64,000 nt of DNA from Casuarius casuarius. Taxonomy: Eukaryota > Chordata > Aves > Casuariiformes > Casuariidae. Positions within the stretch are counted from its first letter, which is position 1. Each line of letters opens with the position of its first letter. The notes under the pieces were generated by a model. That model was not told the DNA's origin and made no database searches. It saw only the letters and a list, made by a program, of their open reading frames with translations. Made by a program: the position numbers and the translations under genes. The DNA is taken from NCBI GenBank assembly GCA_003342895.1, contig PTFA01000495.1, positions 62,001 through 126,000 of the forward strand, given 5' to 3'. Below are positions 32,220-45,345 of this stretch, piece after piece.

Positions 32220-33520
32220 GTGGGGAGACCGTGTCTGCAGTTCAGCTTGCTGTGTTGCATCTGTTATTGCTCACTTAAATTTCTTGCGTTTACATGCTGT
32301 GCATAATTGCTTCATTTTACCTCCATTCTTTCTCGATGCTGTCTTTATTACTCAGTTTAACCTTATGTGTACAAATGATTTTTAAAGGCTTATGGAGATT
32401 TTTTGTAAAGGTTTTAAGGATATGCATGATGATATAAACCTGTAAGAAAAACCTGTTGTTTCCTGGGATTCTCCCATAAGACACTCTGGAGCTGGCCCTA
32501 TTTCTCTTCCTATCACAGGATTTTGTTTCTAGAGCAAACAAAGTTATACAGGTTTTCGTCCTGCAATGAGACATCCTTAAGACTAATATTAAAGGGAGAA
32601 TTGGAGGCAGTAATATACATGCTCTAAAACACTTCAGAAAACCTCTGATGTACTTCAGTCATTTGTAACAGATTCAAACTACAAGTCTGTTACGAGGATA
32701 GATTGAACAATGCACATTAGCTATGAATAAGTGTGACGTTTCCCCACATGACAGGAGTTTAAAGGATATTTTTCTTATCAAAGCACTTTTAAAGAACTGA
32801 AAACATCAAATAAACCAGTAGAAAATTTAATTCATTTTTCATCAGGTGTGGAGTCTGCGGAATAATTACCAGAGCTGAGACCCCCACCCCCAGAAGCCCC
32901 AGTCAGCAATTTATGAATATTTGTGGCAAATGGAAATAGCAGGAATTTGCAGGCAGCTGTCTGTCCCGTTGCCTTTGGGAGGGGATCGTAGGTGCTGCAG
33001 GTTAAGCACCTGCCACACTGCTGCCCGCTGTGGGTAGCGCTTGGGCTTGTGGAGGCCTTTGCAACTGGTGATGTTTCTAATGGAAAACGTTGCAAAAGCC
33101 GAAGGGAGTTTGAAGCGGCTGGGGGTGTACTTTGGGGGGGATGCTGGAAGCAGGTTTCTTTGAGCAGCGAGGCTCTGGAGCAGCCTGCCCTGTGGAACGT
33201 GTGGGTTAAGACAGCGAGGTGACTTTGGGGCGGAGGCGGACAGGTGAGCGGCTGTGGCACGGCTTTGCCAGGGCTTTGACTACAGAACTTTCCTGGACTG
33301 GAAATAAAGCCAGAACCAGCTCCAAAATGTGAATGCTTGTGGCAAGAGCGTTCTCTGCTTGTTACAGCTGACGTTTTAGTGTTTTCAGTGTTCTCGCGGA
33401 ATGTAGTCGGTACCAGCGAGTAATGGTAGAGCTGCACTGGGAAACGGAAACAAAGGCACGTGTCGCGGTTCCAGCTGAAAGGCAAGGCTGTGCCCAACCT
33501 AGTCAAAGAACAAGTAGAGT
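32220..33520. other. No supported gene; long minus-strand open frame
   Basis: The minus strand is open for 224 codons over 32832-33506, the longest gap-free ATG frame in the window outside the terminal CpG island. It is rich in Ser, Thr, Pro and Ala, has no domain I know and no splice context. The plus strand here has elevated GC and several splice-like pairs. I treat the frame as chance. Confidence 0.4.
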
Positions 33521-33539
33521 GTAAAAGACAGGTTTCTTC

Positions 33540-33970
33540 ATCAGTCCCTCCCGTACTTTACACTTGCTAAATAGCCTTTACAGTCAGTTCTCTAGGGTCT
33601 TATCTGTCGCAAAATTGTTTTCCACAAATAAACAATGGCTTAAATGGTGAATGAAAACTCAGCAGACTGTTAATATTTTGTCTTCTTTTTGCCCTTAGCT
33701 GTTTTTTCATTAAGATATTTCAATTTTGAGCTTTCCTGTGTTTAAGATGTAGTATTGTAGGATTAGGATATACTTCAGATTACTGGACAAATGATGACCG
33801 TAGTGAGGTCCTGAACAATTTAATCTATTTACGCTGTAGAGCCGCCTTTGGTTTATCTGCTACGTGTGCAATAAGCAATTTTACAGACTATGAGAAGAAA
33901 AATTATTTATATTAAAGAGCTGCTTTGCCTGAGTCTTATTTCCAGAAAGAAAAATTACACGATCAAATTA
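33540..33970. promoter_or_regulatory. AT-rich block resembling conserved non-coding DNA
   Basis: Non-repetitive AT-rich sequence with homeodomain- and SOX-like words (TTAATA, AACAAT at 33632-33637) and no open frame. The texture differs sharply from the GC-rich patch to its left. Identity as an enhancer is a guess from texture and needs alignment. Confidence 0.2.
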
Positions 33971-34614
33971 AGGCTAGCATGTTGGTGAGCGGAGCAGGGA
34001 GCCTGGCCGGGCGGTGAGCAGCCTCTCCCCGAGCGTGAGGGCAGCCCCGCCTGCCCTCCCAATGCCAGTGCTTCGCAGTTGCTTTCGGCTTTTCATGCTG
34101 TAAAAAGCAGTGAATTTCCAGATCAAGGAGAGAACATGAAAAAATATTTTCTCCTTCAAAAGCTCTTACTGATTAAGATTATGGCGGCTTATTGTTTAAA
34201 TATCCCAGTACAGAAGCCGCTAAAGGCAGCAAGCACCTTAGCGTGGTCAAGGGAAATGTCTTACTGACGCGCCTCAGGCCTGAACTGCTAGAGGAGCTTG
34301 TGCGTGGCTTGTACTGTATAGTATACGAGGCAGGGGATGTATTTTGGGGTGAGGGGGTTGGGTTTTCTGTTCGCCAAAGCTCTTTGGAAATCCTCGTATG
34401 TTGACAAAGCCACGTGAACTGCAAACCGTGCTCTGATTGTACAGCGTGGAGTCAGTACGCCTGTACTCGAAGGCCATGTTAGTGCTGGTGCAGTGTAAAA
34501 TAATGGTATAAATGAGAATTGGCTGCTGGGGCTCGAGTTTGAGAGGAAACGTGAATTCCTGTCAGTTTGCAAGTGTGTTTTAAAATGCATCCAGTAATGG
34601 TTCTGTTTGTTGGT

Positions 34615-35170
34615 AACTTCAATGGGATTTAATTAAGTATACTTACAGGACAAGGAAAGACCATATGGTCTCGTTTTATTATGAGCTGATTTAACTTTCC
34701 CCAAGGATAATTAAAACCAACTGATGTATCTGTCTTCTATATTAACAACTGCAAAAAGCAGAGTTCTTACTGCTTCCTTACCACAAATCTCATGAGCAAA
34801 ATTATCCTGTGGGATTTAGTAGCAGGTAATATTCTATCACTACCTTTGAGTGATCTTCCAGATTGACCTGCCTGATACTTCAGTAGGAACTCAATTTTTT
34901 GAATGTAAAAAACATCTATTATTTTAAAATTATAAATAAAAACTATTTATTTTACTGTATGCGGCATCGGTTCTCATCCCCAGCTTGTTTCCCATAAAAG
35001 TGGACAATGATTGTTGTTCCATCTGGATGTTGCATTTGATTTTCATTGGTAAGAAAAGCTAGAAAATGTTTCTAGCAAGGTCTCTGCTTCTTGTTTTACA
35101 TGGTATTTCTTTCCATTTAGATGGTACCTTGTATAACATTATTAATCAGGTTTGGTGAATGGAGACTTTT
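34615..35170. promoter_or_regulatory. AT-rich block resembling conserved non-coding DNA
   Basis: Starts with TTTAATTAAG, continues through CCATATGG and ATAATTAAAAC, and has a TAAA-rich core at about 34915-34955. It is non-repetitive and non-coding. A splice-bounded open stretch at 34985-35046 (LFPIKVDNDCCSIWMLHLIF and one more residue) is probably fortuitous. Candidate enhancer only by texture. Confidence 0.22.
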
Positions 35171-37301
35171 TTTTATTAAATGGCCCACTGTAGCACACTT
35201 GCTTTTTAAAAGCAGAGACTTGCATTATGTCTAAGCCCACTTAAGTTTAGCCTGAATCTGGTACTGACCCTCAGTGTGACAAGGAGATACTGCCAGGTCA
35301 CCATTCCTGTTTACTTGATTATTAACTGGCAATTAGTTGCCTATGCAAAAATAAGTTAGGTGTAGCATCTCTTCCAGAAAGTATCCAGTCTTGGACAGAG
35401 TGGCAAATCCATTACCTCCTGTGGTAGTTCGCTTCAAAGCTCGATCTTACTCTCACATTGAGAATGCAGCTTTGGTTCTAATTTGAATTTCTGATTGCAG
35501 CTTCTAGCCATTGATTTGTAGTACAGCTCTGTCCTATAGATTTAAAGATCCTTTAATAGCTGCATTTACTGCTCTTAAAACACGATGCACTGTAATCAAG
35601 TTATCTCTCTGTCTGTGTGATAAATGGTGCAGGTGCCATTCCTTATGCCTGAGCGCAGAAGGCTTTCTCTTAACCTAATGCGCACATGTGGCTTGCTTCT
35701 GCCTCTTCAATCCTTTTCTTTTTGGGCCAGTCTCATTTGGAGGCTCTGATTTGATGCTGGTTTCACTTCTGTAGGTGTTCAATAGCACTGGTGTGAGATG
35801 TTGCAGAACAGAACCAAATAACTGCCAGAGTGCGATATGATGCCGAAGCTACCTACCAAAGAAGGACTGGGAATATTTGTGGGTTTAAGGGAGGGACAAG
35901 CGAGTCCTGGAACAAGGTAGATTTGCCAGGCCAGTGAGGGGCCCTGCCAGCATCAGTGCTTAGCCCGAGGGGAGCACTCAGGTCTCATCCGCAGATGAAG
36001 TTATGCGGATGACTGGCTTCAGTCGTGGGCCGGGAGGTGGAGAAGAGAACTGGTAAAGGAAGAGTGGAATAGCAGCATTTTGGGACCCTGTGCTACCCAC
36101 TGGAGTGCTCTTGAGCAGTGAGGGCTTATCCCAAGAGAAATCCAGTGACCCATGCTTTAAGAGGAATTTTTGCAAGAAGTGCTCTTTCAGCTCTAAAAGC
36201 ACTGTTCCCGTCAGGGCAGGACATACGGGGGAAATAGGAGACTCTCTAGAGCTGACTTATTGCTGCCTAACTTCTTAGGGCTTTGCACAGCTGCAGAGCA
36301 GTCCTCTGCTGGATAGCAAATACAGATGTCAGCTGCAGATGTCAGTAAAGCAAAGTCACCTGATTCCCGCAGGGACACGTGGTCACCTTTCTTCATGATC
36401 TCCCTTGTTGTTTGGCCCACAAGTAATGTAAATGTGTGGGGAACTGGGACAACTGAGAGCGTTTTTATTAGATGTGCCAAGAGCTCGAGCAGTTATCTTA
36501 ACCTAGTGTGGCAGGGTAAGGATGTCCCTGCAGCTGCTCTTCCACAGGCCGAGCTCTGCCGCAGCCCGTTCAAGCAAGAGAAGCTCTCCCATTCGCATTG
36601 CTGCTGCAGCTTCGATTGTCACCTTGGATCATAAAGGGAAAGGGTGAATGTTCCGACTCCCTAGACCCCACGGGGGATTAGGGTTTTGAAGAAGTATGTA
36701 TCCTTTTTGTAGTATTATCCTGGGAGGATCCTGCCTGCTCATCGTGTCAGATATCAATCATCCAGGTTCAGCTCTACTGTTTTTTGTCTCTTTGGATCCA
36801 GTCTCATGTTGCCTTAACATAAATTCTTCCTTGTGTAACATTTTCTGACGTCTTCAACTGTTCCCCCTTTACTGTCATAATTTGCTCTGAAGAAACACGG
36901 GGGGGGGGGGGAACTTTGAATAAAGGATTTTGACCGTTGAAAAGAAAGTATCAACATAATGGAACGCAGCATTGGAATATTTGATCGATATTCCATTAAT
37001 GCAGTGCAGAGACCAAAAGTTAAAGGCACGGGGAGAGGGTGGTTGTAGCCTCTTTGCTTTTGTCTGGGCAGCAAGTCTAGAGGCAGTGTGAGAACTAGCA
37101 TACATTCGTGGACAGACCTGGAGAGGCATTTCAGGATTACACTGTTTTAATGGATTTTTGGCTGTGCATGTGCCCAGTGATAAATATTTGATGACAAGGC
37201 AGACCGAATGGTTTACTTGCATTGTTGTGCATGCCATTGTGTCTGCAATGTTCTGAGCACTCACTATAATACAGTTTTGACTTTCCAGCTTTCCCTTTCA
37301 G
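35171..37301 (+). other. Intron-like sequence, no supported gene
   Basis: No exon with good evidence. Reading frames near 36326-36634 contain stretches of Ser and Cys but no domain. A G run of 13 lies at 36899-36911. Confidence 0.45.
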
Positions 37302-37457
37302 TGGGGGCCTTACTGAGAGGGGGGTGACGGGAGCAGGGGGAGGAATCGGTGTGCTTCAGCAGCCGCACTGGGGAGCTGCGGAGGCGGCAGGCTTGCGTTC
37401 AGAGCCTCCCAGGCTTTGCAGAGGCATCGCTCCTCACCGACACCAGCTCAGCAGAGG
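37302..37457 (+). CDS. Candidate 156-nt exon after a strong acceptor
   Basis: The acceptor TTGACTTTCCAGCTTTCCCTTTCAG is one of the best in the window. It is followed by 156 GC-rich bases, a multiple of three, open in one frame (GGLTERGVTGAGGGIGVLQQ, ending near RHQLSR) to the donor AGAGG, GTAAAA. The composition (Gly, Ala, Arg) reflects GC content, and I know no matching family. It may be an alternative or untranslated exon. Confidence 0.2.
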
Positions 37458-40400
37458 GTAAAATTCTCATAAGAAAATACTAGCCTGAGCTTAGGGGTCC
37501 AATAAGTAGGCGCTTCTCATGATGTTATAGTGCTTACCTTGGAGCTCTTGTGAGCAGGATTCAACTAGTGTGATGTTATGCAGCAGTTTTTCTTGCATCT
37601 CGAGGAAGAGGGAAAATGAGGAAAAAGACTACTTTGTTGTTGCAAGTCTGCAAGCTTGTCTGGAGATGGGTTGGCGTAATGCAACTGCAGTACAAAGGAG
37701 AGCTGATGCTGTCCATTTTTCTTGATTATTATTTATTATCTTTTGGTCTCCTGGTGGAAGGAATGTCATGGTGAATCTCTACAGAAGTCTACTGTGCTGT
37801 GGGATGATAACCCCTCTCTACCTACTGCAGCATGTTTGCGACAGGATTTCAGGTTTTTAAATGCTCCTTTAATTCCTAAACAGTCTCTTCTCCTTGTATC
37901 AGTTTTCTTCTTTCCCCGCCCCGAGAGAGAGTTTATTAAGTAGACGACACAAATTGTATTTTGGTGTAAAGTCACCTGCCGTTTACAAAAACAAAATGAA
38001 GTAATCCAGCACTACTAGAGTATATTTCTTCTCTGTAAATTGAAGTGTCTCAAGGATATAGTTCTTTATCGTTTCCCGCTCTCCACACCTTCCTTTCCCT
38101 AGTTCTGAATGGATATTCTGCCATTTAGTATACATGTTTTGAAAGAGGTATATGAAAGTGCAGAGGGCTATAAAATCTCTCAATAAAGCACCCAGATGGA
38201 AGGAAAATGTAAAGAAACAGATGGTGCTTTTATAACTTAGCATTTTATTGAGCTATAGAGTTTTCACTAAAACATTCCCATGGTAAGGAGAAGCTTTCTG
38301 CATAGCCACTGATCAAATATTTTAGTATCAAGATGTTTGTTTTGGGGAGTGTTATTTTCTATATAAAAATACTCTCTTGTACGTAGAAGGACATAGTACT
38401 AGAGCTACATGCGATGCTCTTGCTGTGTGAAATGGCCATGGCCCTAGAGCTGCCTCTTCTGAAAGAAGAGCCATTTAGGGTTCATCTGCTCCCTGCTGGA
38501 CCGAAACAAGCTTCTGCAATTAGGGACACTTTTCCTCTGTGATGAAAGAATTTTTCCTTGCCTTGGAAGGCGTCGATAGGTCGGAGCTGGGGAGGGAAAA
38601 CCACCTAGTGCGCTCTGCTGGAGGGCGGTAGGCTGAGCTGCTGAGCAAACAGGCATGAGGCGGCTGGAGGTAGGAAGGAGAAAAGTAAGCAAAGGCAAGA
38701 AAGCACTGCTCATGGCTCCATGGGTTTTTAAGGCAGTAGCATCCTCATGAGCCCCCACGTTGACCTGATGGGGGTTATAGGACCATATTCAGTGGCCTCT
38801 GTATTGAGCCAGCAACTCGTGTTTGCTGTAGCCTATTTTTCCAGCAACGGGCGTATTTTTGTAGCAGCTAGGGACTTAGTCACGCTTTTAATTAAAAAAG
38901 AAAAAAATGTTAAGGCTAGAAAGCTGAAACATGAATGATGGCACAGACAATTTGTTACCGCTGCTCCTGCTAACTTGCAATATGTCTTTCACAAATATCT
39001 CTTGGTGTGTCTTGCTCCAGTCCTCCTTCCCCCTGGTCATCCTTCATTTTATTCACTGGTGTATTTTAGTTTGTCTGCATGCCATGAGCTCCCTAGGGCA
39101 GGAATGTTGTGTTGAAGCTTACAGCAGTCAAAGCTGTGTCGCATTCAGCCATATTCTTCTTCAGTGGCAAGAGATTTTTTTCCCAGGAAACAAGCACGTT
39201 AAGGCTTCCTGGTTTTGTTTGTTCAAAAAAACCGTTCACAAAATATTCTGTTCGAGCTGGAAAAGATGTGCGGTTGGTTTTGGTTTTCTGACTTCAAGTA
39301 TTTTGGCCGATGCTCCACAGTCTGTGGCAAAGCTAAAGAAGGTAGATTGCTTACCTTTTCTCCTGGAGGGTTGACTTCCTAGCGCAGAAGAATTGCCTTG
39401 ATATTTTAGATCAGAAGAACTAAACTGTCAGGTCCTGTCTTTTAGAACCTGATTGTATGTCTTGTGTATGTGAGACCAGGACAAATGATCAGACTAGAGG
39501 GATCTGTGCCATCATGTTGGTCTGGGCTAGCATAATGGGCTAATGTCTTGCATCTGTTCGCTTACAGTGAGAAGAAATTCCTTTTTTCCTGCACTGAATC
39601 TTCCACTTCTCTCCAAACCTGTGCTCTGCTCTGCTGCACTGTTCCTAGTGTGCCTTTCCGTAGGACTGGCTCCTGCCTGAGGCAAGCAAAGTCGTCTTTC
39701 AGCTGAAGCTTCAAGAAGAAAAATTGCATCATCTTTGCAAGTGTGCATGAAGTCATGAGTAGCTGTGGAAGTGCCATGCGCCTCACCTTCAGCCTTCCAG
39801 CTGCCTCTCCGCAGACAAGGATATACAGGTGATTTTTGTTTTACCTTCCCCATGTGCAATTTACAGCTGTGGAATACAGGCTTAAAAGGCAGCCATCCAA
39901 TGATATGCGTTTGTGCAACATCTATCCAAAATCAGTGTAGACTCCTGTTAGATCTGAGTAGTTTAATTTTACAGTCACATAAAGATTTTGAACAACAGAA
40001 TAGCAGGCTTAGCTGGTCTGGAAACTCGTTTTGTGATGACAGCATTCATGCCAAAAATTCCTGTGGTGGTGATAGAAGTTAATAGTCTTTCTTACATCTT
40101 ACCGCTTAAACCTGTAGAGATCATTGTTTGTGCTGAAAATCAAGTTCCAGTGTGCTGTTTCTCATGATGTAAAGTATGTGGGGGATTGTCGTAACGTGAA
40201 ACTGAAGCAGTACGGCAGAGTTTGAAATGGATAAAGGCAAGTGGCCTTTTAGAGCCTGCACAGTGAGTCCAGCTTTCAGCCAAGAGCATCTCAATCTTTG
40301 CTTGATTCAGAAGCTTCCTGTCATCAAGTGTTTTCTCCCCAGCTGGCTGACTTAGCGATCTGCAGAGAGACCAAAGTTGTTTGGGTCTTTCAGCGGAAGG

Positions 40401-41069
40401 CAGGATTTTCAAGACTTTGTTCCCCCCCCACCCCGCCACCCCGTTTCTCTGACGATGGATGGGAATGCAGTTAAAATAACCTGTCTGTTGTCTTTCAGCA
40501 CAGAACCAAATAGCTGTGCCTGACCTCAGGCCTGCTGATCTGTGCTTGCAACTCTACTGAAGGAGGAAGAGTAGAGGTTTGTGAGCTCCAAATTGGGGCC
40601 AAGTGTGCAACCTCTGCCTAGGAGACCTCTGCCTGTGATGAGACATCCTCATAGTTACTGGTCTGCTTTAACATTAATCTTAGGCTGCTGTCCTTTGCTT
40701 AGATGGTAAGGTTTGGGGGTAGAGCCTTTTATTCCCCATATTTTTAGTATTTGTGATCGTGATGATGATGAGCAATATCACTTTTGATTAATTACTGGCC
40801 TCTTAAAGGACCCGAGGATAACATTGTTTATTTTTAAGTGCACATATAACAAACTTGACCACTCTCACTTTTGACCTCAGTGCTTATTTGCAGAGCTTTC
40901 CTTATTTAATCAGTACCTCAGGGTGATTAGGGAGCTGCACTGTGAGAGTAGTTGCCTCCCTCCCAAGCTGAGCAGAGCATGTGCCAAGCCCATCCCACGC
41001 TTGCAGGCAGGGCTAGGCTATTAAAGTTTTTTTGGAACTGGCTGCAGATCTGGAGTGTTTCTCTTGCAG
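37458..41069 (+). other. Intron-like sequence, no supported gene
   Basis: At 39815 a strong acceptor (CAGCTGCCTCTCCGCAG) is followed by an open frame of about 88 codons to a stop at 40082 (starts QGYTGDFCFTFPMCNLQLWN). It could be a terminal exon, but there is no homology and no polyadenylation signal nearby. C runs occur at about 40424. Confidence 0.4.
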
Positions 41070-41095
41070 ATCTGGCACAGGCCTTTCTCTCATGG
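41070..41095 (+). other. Possible 26-nt microexon
   Basis: GGAGTGTTTCTCTTGCAG precedes 26 bases that end in CATGG followed by GTGAGT. Both splice sites match consensus closely. The segment is too short to judge coding. Confidence 0.15.
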
Positions 41096-41435
41096 GTGAG
41101 TAGGCAAATTCCAGTCATGCTCCTCCTTGTTCATTCAGTAAAGGGTCCTCCTAAGTGAAGTGGCAGATGGTGAGATCTCAGTGCCAGGCAGTGATATTTG
41201 CAGCTCCGTGGTGAATTCACAACACAGAACAGTTTGCTCAGGAGGACAAGTTTGGCTTAAATTACTCTTTTCACTGGATCCAGCACTAAAATTAACATAG
41301 TGCCTTTACAACTTAAGACAGAGCCCCCAGACAGGTTCTTTGTTAGAGTAAATCAAATTTGCACCATGACATTGACTTAACTTCTCCTGGAATGGAGAAG
41401 CTTAAATACATCACAAAATGGCATTGCTATTTCAG

Positions 41436-41653
41436 TAACACCTTTGAAATGAAAGCTCAAGTCAGTCCAAGCTATTGCACTGCCAGCTGGACGGATCTGG
41501 GGAGATATGTCTTTCAAAGGAGAGAGGAAGAATTGAACACGTTTGGACACCTGAGCCAGCCAGCAACCACCGCAGCATCCTCCTGTCTTGTATGGCCCAG
41601 GACCAGATCTTGGACAGAGTTAAGTTGCCATAGCTCAAGGAAGCCCTGCAAAG
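41436..41653 (+). CDS. Candidate 218-nt exon, unrecognised
   Basis: GCATTGCTATTTCAG precedes 218 bases open in one frame (from NTFEMKAQVSPSYCTASWTD through FQRREEELNTFGHLSQPATT to RKPCK) and a consensus donor AAAG followed by GTGAGA. The frame has 72 codons flanked by one base each side. It is balanced in composition and contains a charged segment. I know no domain with this sequence. With the microexon 340 bases upstream it forms the densest pair of splice-like signals in the middle of the window. Confidence 0.22.
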
Positions 41654-44600
41654 GTGAGATATAACTCTTGTGGCCAGGATAAAACAGTCATCCTGTTAGG
41701 ATTTCCAAGTGTTGTCTGCTACTGTTGCACACAGTGCGTTGTTTGCTACACAGGACAGCTAAGAGGCGGGAAGTATAAACAAACAGGCTTAAAAAGGGTC
41801 CTTGCTGGATTCAGGGAAGCTGGTTTTTGTCCTTCCTGTAGAGCTTGTGTTTTCAGGTGAAATGCCTCATCATCTTCTTCTTGTAGCAGGAGAAACCTAT
41901 TGTGTGCGGCCTTCTCCTTGGGATGCCTTCCGCAGAACAGAACCTCCGACACGGAACAGATTGAGGCAGACTTGAGGGTTTTTTCCTTTCCCCAAAATAT
42001 GTTACATTGACCTTCCAGAGTGGGGGAAGGCAGCACAGCAGAGGAGATCATTATTGTAAGAGCATAAGAGATCTGAGATGGTGGTTAGGCCTGAAGCACA
42101 AAACCACAAAATGCAGTTTTTACTTCTGTAAATATGTGAAAACACATGATCACATCAGCAAAGCAGCTGGGAGCTGCTTTAAGTATACATGTAAGGCAGA
42201 GTCTTTACCCCTCAGCTGATACCTGATCCATGCCTTCTATGTGCCCTTGGGCAAACTGATAATCCTAGCAGAAGGAAGGAAGGGAGAATACAGTTTTAGA
42301 TAAAGATGGAAGAGCACAAATGAGATGGCTGTTTCACCTATGTGGAGATTAAGCTGTTGAGTTCTTGTTTGCCTAGTTTTTTAATGACATGAAGGGAACC
42401 GTGGCAGAGCATATATCTGCGTAAAATAGTAAATTAAAAAGCGAGGAAGGACTTAATTGCTGGGAATTTCATGTACAAAGGCTTAGGGAGAGACTCATGC
42501 TTAGTATATGGAGTATCGCAAGGTGAGGTACATAGATTTGGGGGGCGCAAAGCAGGCAATTTAGTTCTTCTTGATCAAACGTGAGTGGATCAGGCACACT
42601 TGTACTTTGGTTGCTCTTGTGCAAGCCCGCCTTTCCAGTAGTATCTGGCACTCTTCTTGTATGAGACTCTGGCAATGGAGAACCATCCCCTCTTATCCAA
42701 GATTTACTGCCAAAGTGGAAATCGCCAGGAATAATTGCTGTGCTTCCAAAGCTTACTGTATCCTGTTGTAGTTCAATAGGCAGGTGGAATGCTGTGCGGA
42801 AATGTTTTATTCTCACCTTAATCTCTTAATGCCTTTAGAGAGATCTAAAACAACCTCTGTGTTGATGGGAATCGACAGGATTGTCAGTTTCCTGAGTGAA
42901 TTCCACTGCAGCTGTCTCCTCCCGAGACTCAAGCTTGGGTTTTGTTTTTGTTTTTAGCTACAAAATTGGTGGCTGGAAGAATTCTCTCCCCACAACAGTG
43001 AGCCATTCGATGCAGGGCTTCCTGACGCTCTGCACCTGCTTCTGGTCACTTCGGCATTTTTCTTTGGAATTGGGATGGTCTCACTCTTTCAGTTTGTCCG
43101 CAAAATATTTGTGCGCTTACTAGGACCTCAGCTCAGTGCTGTCCCTGCTGCAGAGAAGCTGTTGCAGGTCTTTTTTCTTGGAAAGCCCACTTCAGCTGGG
43201 GGCAACTTGGCTCTCCTGGTATTGTGGAGAAATGATTTCTCCCCTGTGGAGCTGATGAGGGTCCTGTGAAAGGGCAGACCAGCTCAGCTTAGCCCTTCGT
43301 GCCTGTTCAGAGGCTGCGCTAAGCAAAATCACTTTTTGTCAAGTCCCTCTTGTCTGGTGCTTTGAGTTTCTGCCTTTGCGTGCGGCAAGAGGAGCTGCGT
43401 GAGGCTTGTTAGTCGTCATCCATGGCACGCTCGTGCCATCCGGGCTTGGCGCTCTGTAGCGGTTCTCCTCCGCCCGTGTCCTTCAGCTCTGGCTCTGGTG
43501 ACCCAAGGGAGGTAAAGCTGTGCTGGTGGTTTGGGAATCATGTGGGGAATGGATGTAGTAGAGAGAGCAGAGCTTGCAGCAGGACACAGAAGGGTCTAAC
43601 TCAAAGCGCTTTTACATGTCTGTAGGACCAGTTCTTTCTCTCTGTGCCTGGTACAAAGAAATATGAGTCGAAGAGGAATCGTAGTGCCAAAGAGTGTGGG
43701 GCTGGAGTCTGTGTGGCCAGGCGGAGGGCACGTGCATCGGTCTGTGATGGAGACTCGGATAATGGGGAATTAAGGGAAAGGACACAGCTGCGCTACCACG
43801 ACTGGCTGTTGATAATTTAATTTAATAATGATTGTGCCGTTCACCTCTCCCCAGCCTCTTTCTGAACAGCCTTCTTATTCCAAAAGTGAAGATTGGGGTT
43901 TCAGGGTACTGTAGTTGAGAGAATAAAACAACTGTCTCATTCATATTTCTCACGCTGTCTTGTTAAGAAACTGTTGGACAAATATTTGGCTACAAATGAA
44001 TTGAGGGTTGTATTTCTCTTGGATTGGTGGTTCACTGGCAGCCTGTTCTTTCACTGGGTAGGTTGGGTGGGTACTTTTTCTGGTGGTTGTGTCAGCTGAG
44101 AGTTTACGGTATTCAAAAAGACTTTTTTTTTTTTGAGTTAGTTTTGCTGGCTTGTTTTATTTGTATTTTGATTGCCAAGCCTGTGCTGAGGGTGTCTTTT
44201 GTTATAAAACTTTGTACCATAGATCAGGTCAAAACCTGCACACTTCCATCTTGGAGATAGCCAAATGTCCACTGAGGTGTTAAGGGGATCTTAGCTGCTC
44301 TTTCTCATGCATTTGCTCTGCAAAATCAGACCTCCTGTCTCTTACCCTTGTAGTAGGAAGGTAAGGAGATCTTTCAGTTTGCAAACCCAGTTCTCCAAGT
44401 CTTTCACCTTTCTTCCTTTTTCCAGCTGGCTGCATCTTCCAGTCTGATAAACACAGCTATAAATTAGATCTCTTGAATTTTCAGGTGCTCTTTGCATTTT
44501 CAGGCAGAAGACGGTTAGAGAATGCTTTCTCAGCACAGACACACGGGTCTTGTGGGGACAAATGCACTGAAGGTAGTAAGGCACTTGGATACAGTGTACA

Positions 44601-45302
44601 TGGCAGAAGCAGGAGAAAGCAGCAGGCTTCCTGTGCCTGTCCCAGGAAATAAAGAATTGGCACAAAAGGATCATCTCTGACCTGGATGGAGCTTGAACTG
44701 GAGTTCGAGGAGCTGGTCTGCTGAAAGAGCTGCAATTAAGCAGAACATAATTGCATTATGTCTGCTGACTTTCCCGTGCAGGGTATAAGAAAGATTACTC
44801 ATTCAGTGATACTGATGCATCATTAAGCATAAGGAACAACCTAAATTAAAATTCAAGGCTCCTGGGTGTTGTGTTTAGTTCATTGCTGATTCGAAACGCT
44901 GGCATAGATCGTACTGGTGGCACTATTGTTGGTGTTCGCAGTAGAAATAAATCAGGCTGTTAGCTGGCTTGTGTGGTTCAGGGACTCTGTCTTGGCCAAT
45001 AGGAAACATAAGGACTGAAGCCAGTGTTCACCTGTACTGACATTATCAGAGACTATCACATTGTTATTTCTATTGCTTGGGGCACTAGACATAGTTAATC
45101 TCTGCAGGAAACTTAGTGACTTTCTTGTGAGCTGTTGAGTGGCATGGGCAGCCTCCTGTCTACTGTGTAATGAGCAGGATTAGGCTTTAATGGTTTGGAT
45201 GTGTGAAAGAATACTAACAACCTTTACATCTCTGTGATTTCAAGCAATGCAGTTGGGGATGGAGCTTTGAGTAACGTTGACCTATTTTTCCTGTGTTTGC
45301 AG
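41654..45302 (+). other. Intron-like sequence, no supported gene
   Basis: T/G-rich with a few T runs. Nothing with paired splice sites and open frame stands out, and no repeat is recognised. Confidence 0.5.
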
Positions 45303-45345
45303 ATCTCAAATGGGGCTGCATCTGCTGCAGCAGAATTGCTTGTGG
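45303..45345 (+). CDS. Candidate 43-nt exon with strong splice sites
   Basis: The acceptor CTATTTTTCCTGTGTTTGCAG and donor TTGTGG followed by GTGAGG both fit consensus well. Between them the phase-0 frame reads ISNGAASAAAELLV plus one base. It is small and could be real or a decoy. The Ala-rich peptide is not diagnostic. Confidence 0.22.

Noticed and set aside
33785..33815. ATGATGA and CCTGA spacing like a C/D-box snoRNA
   Set aside because: The boxes are only about 20 bases apart and there is no terminal stem, while real ones are 60-90 nt.
36698..36706. GTATCCTTT, an exact U12-type 5' splice site
   Set aside because: A 9-mer is expected about this often by chance in 128 kb of strand sequence, and no matching branch point and acceptor with an exon was found.
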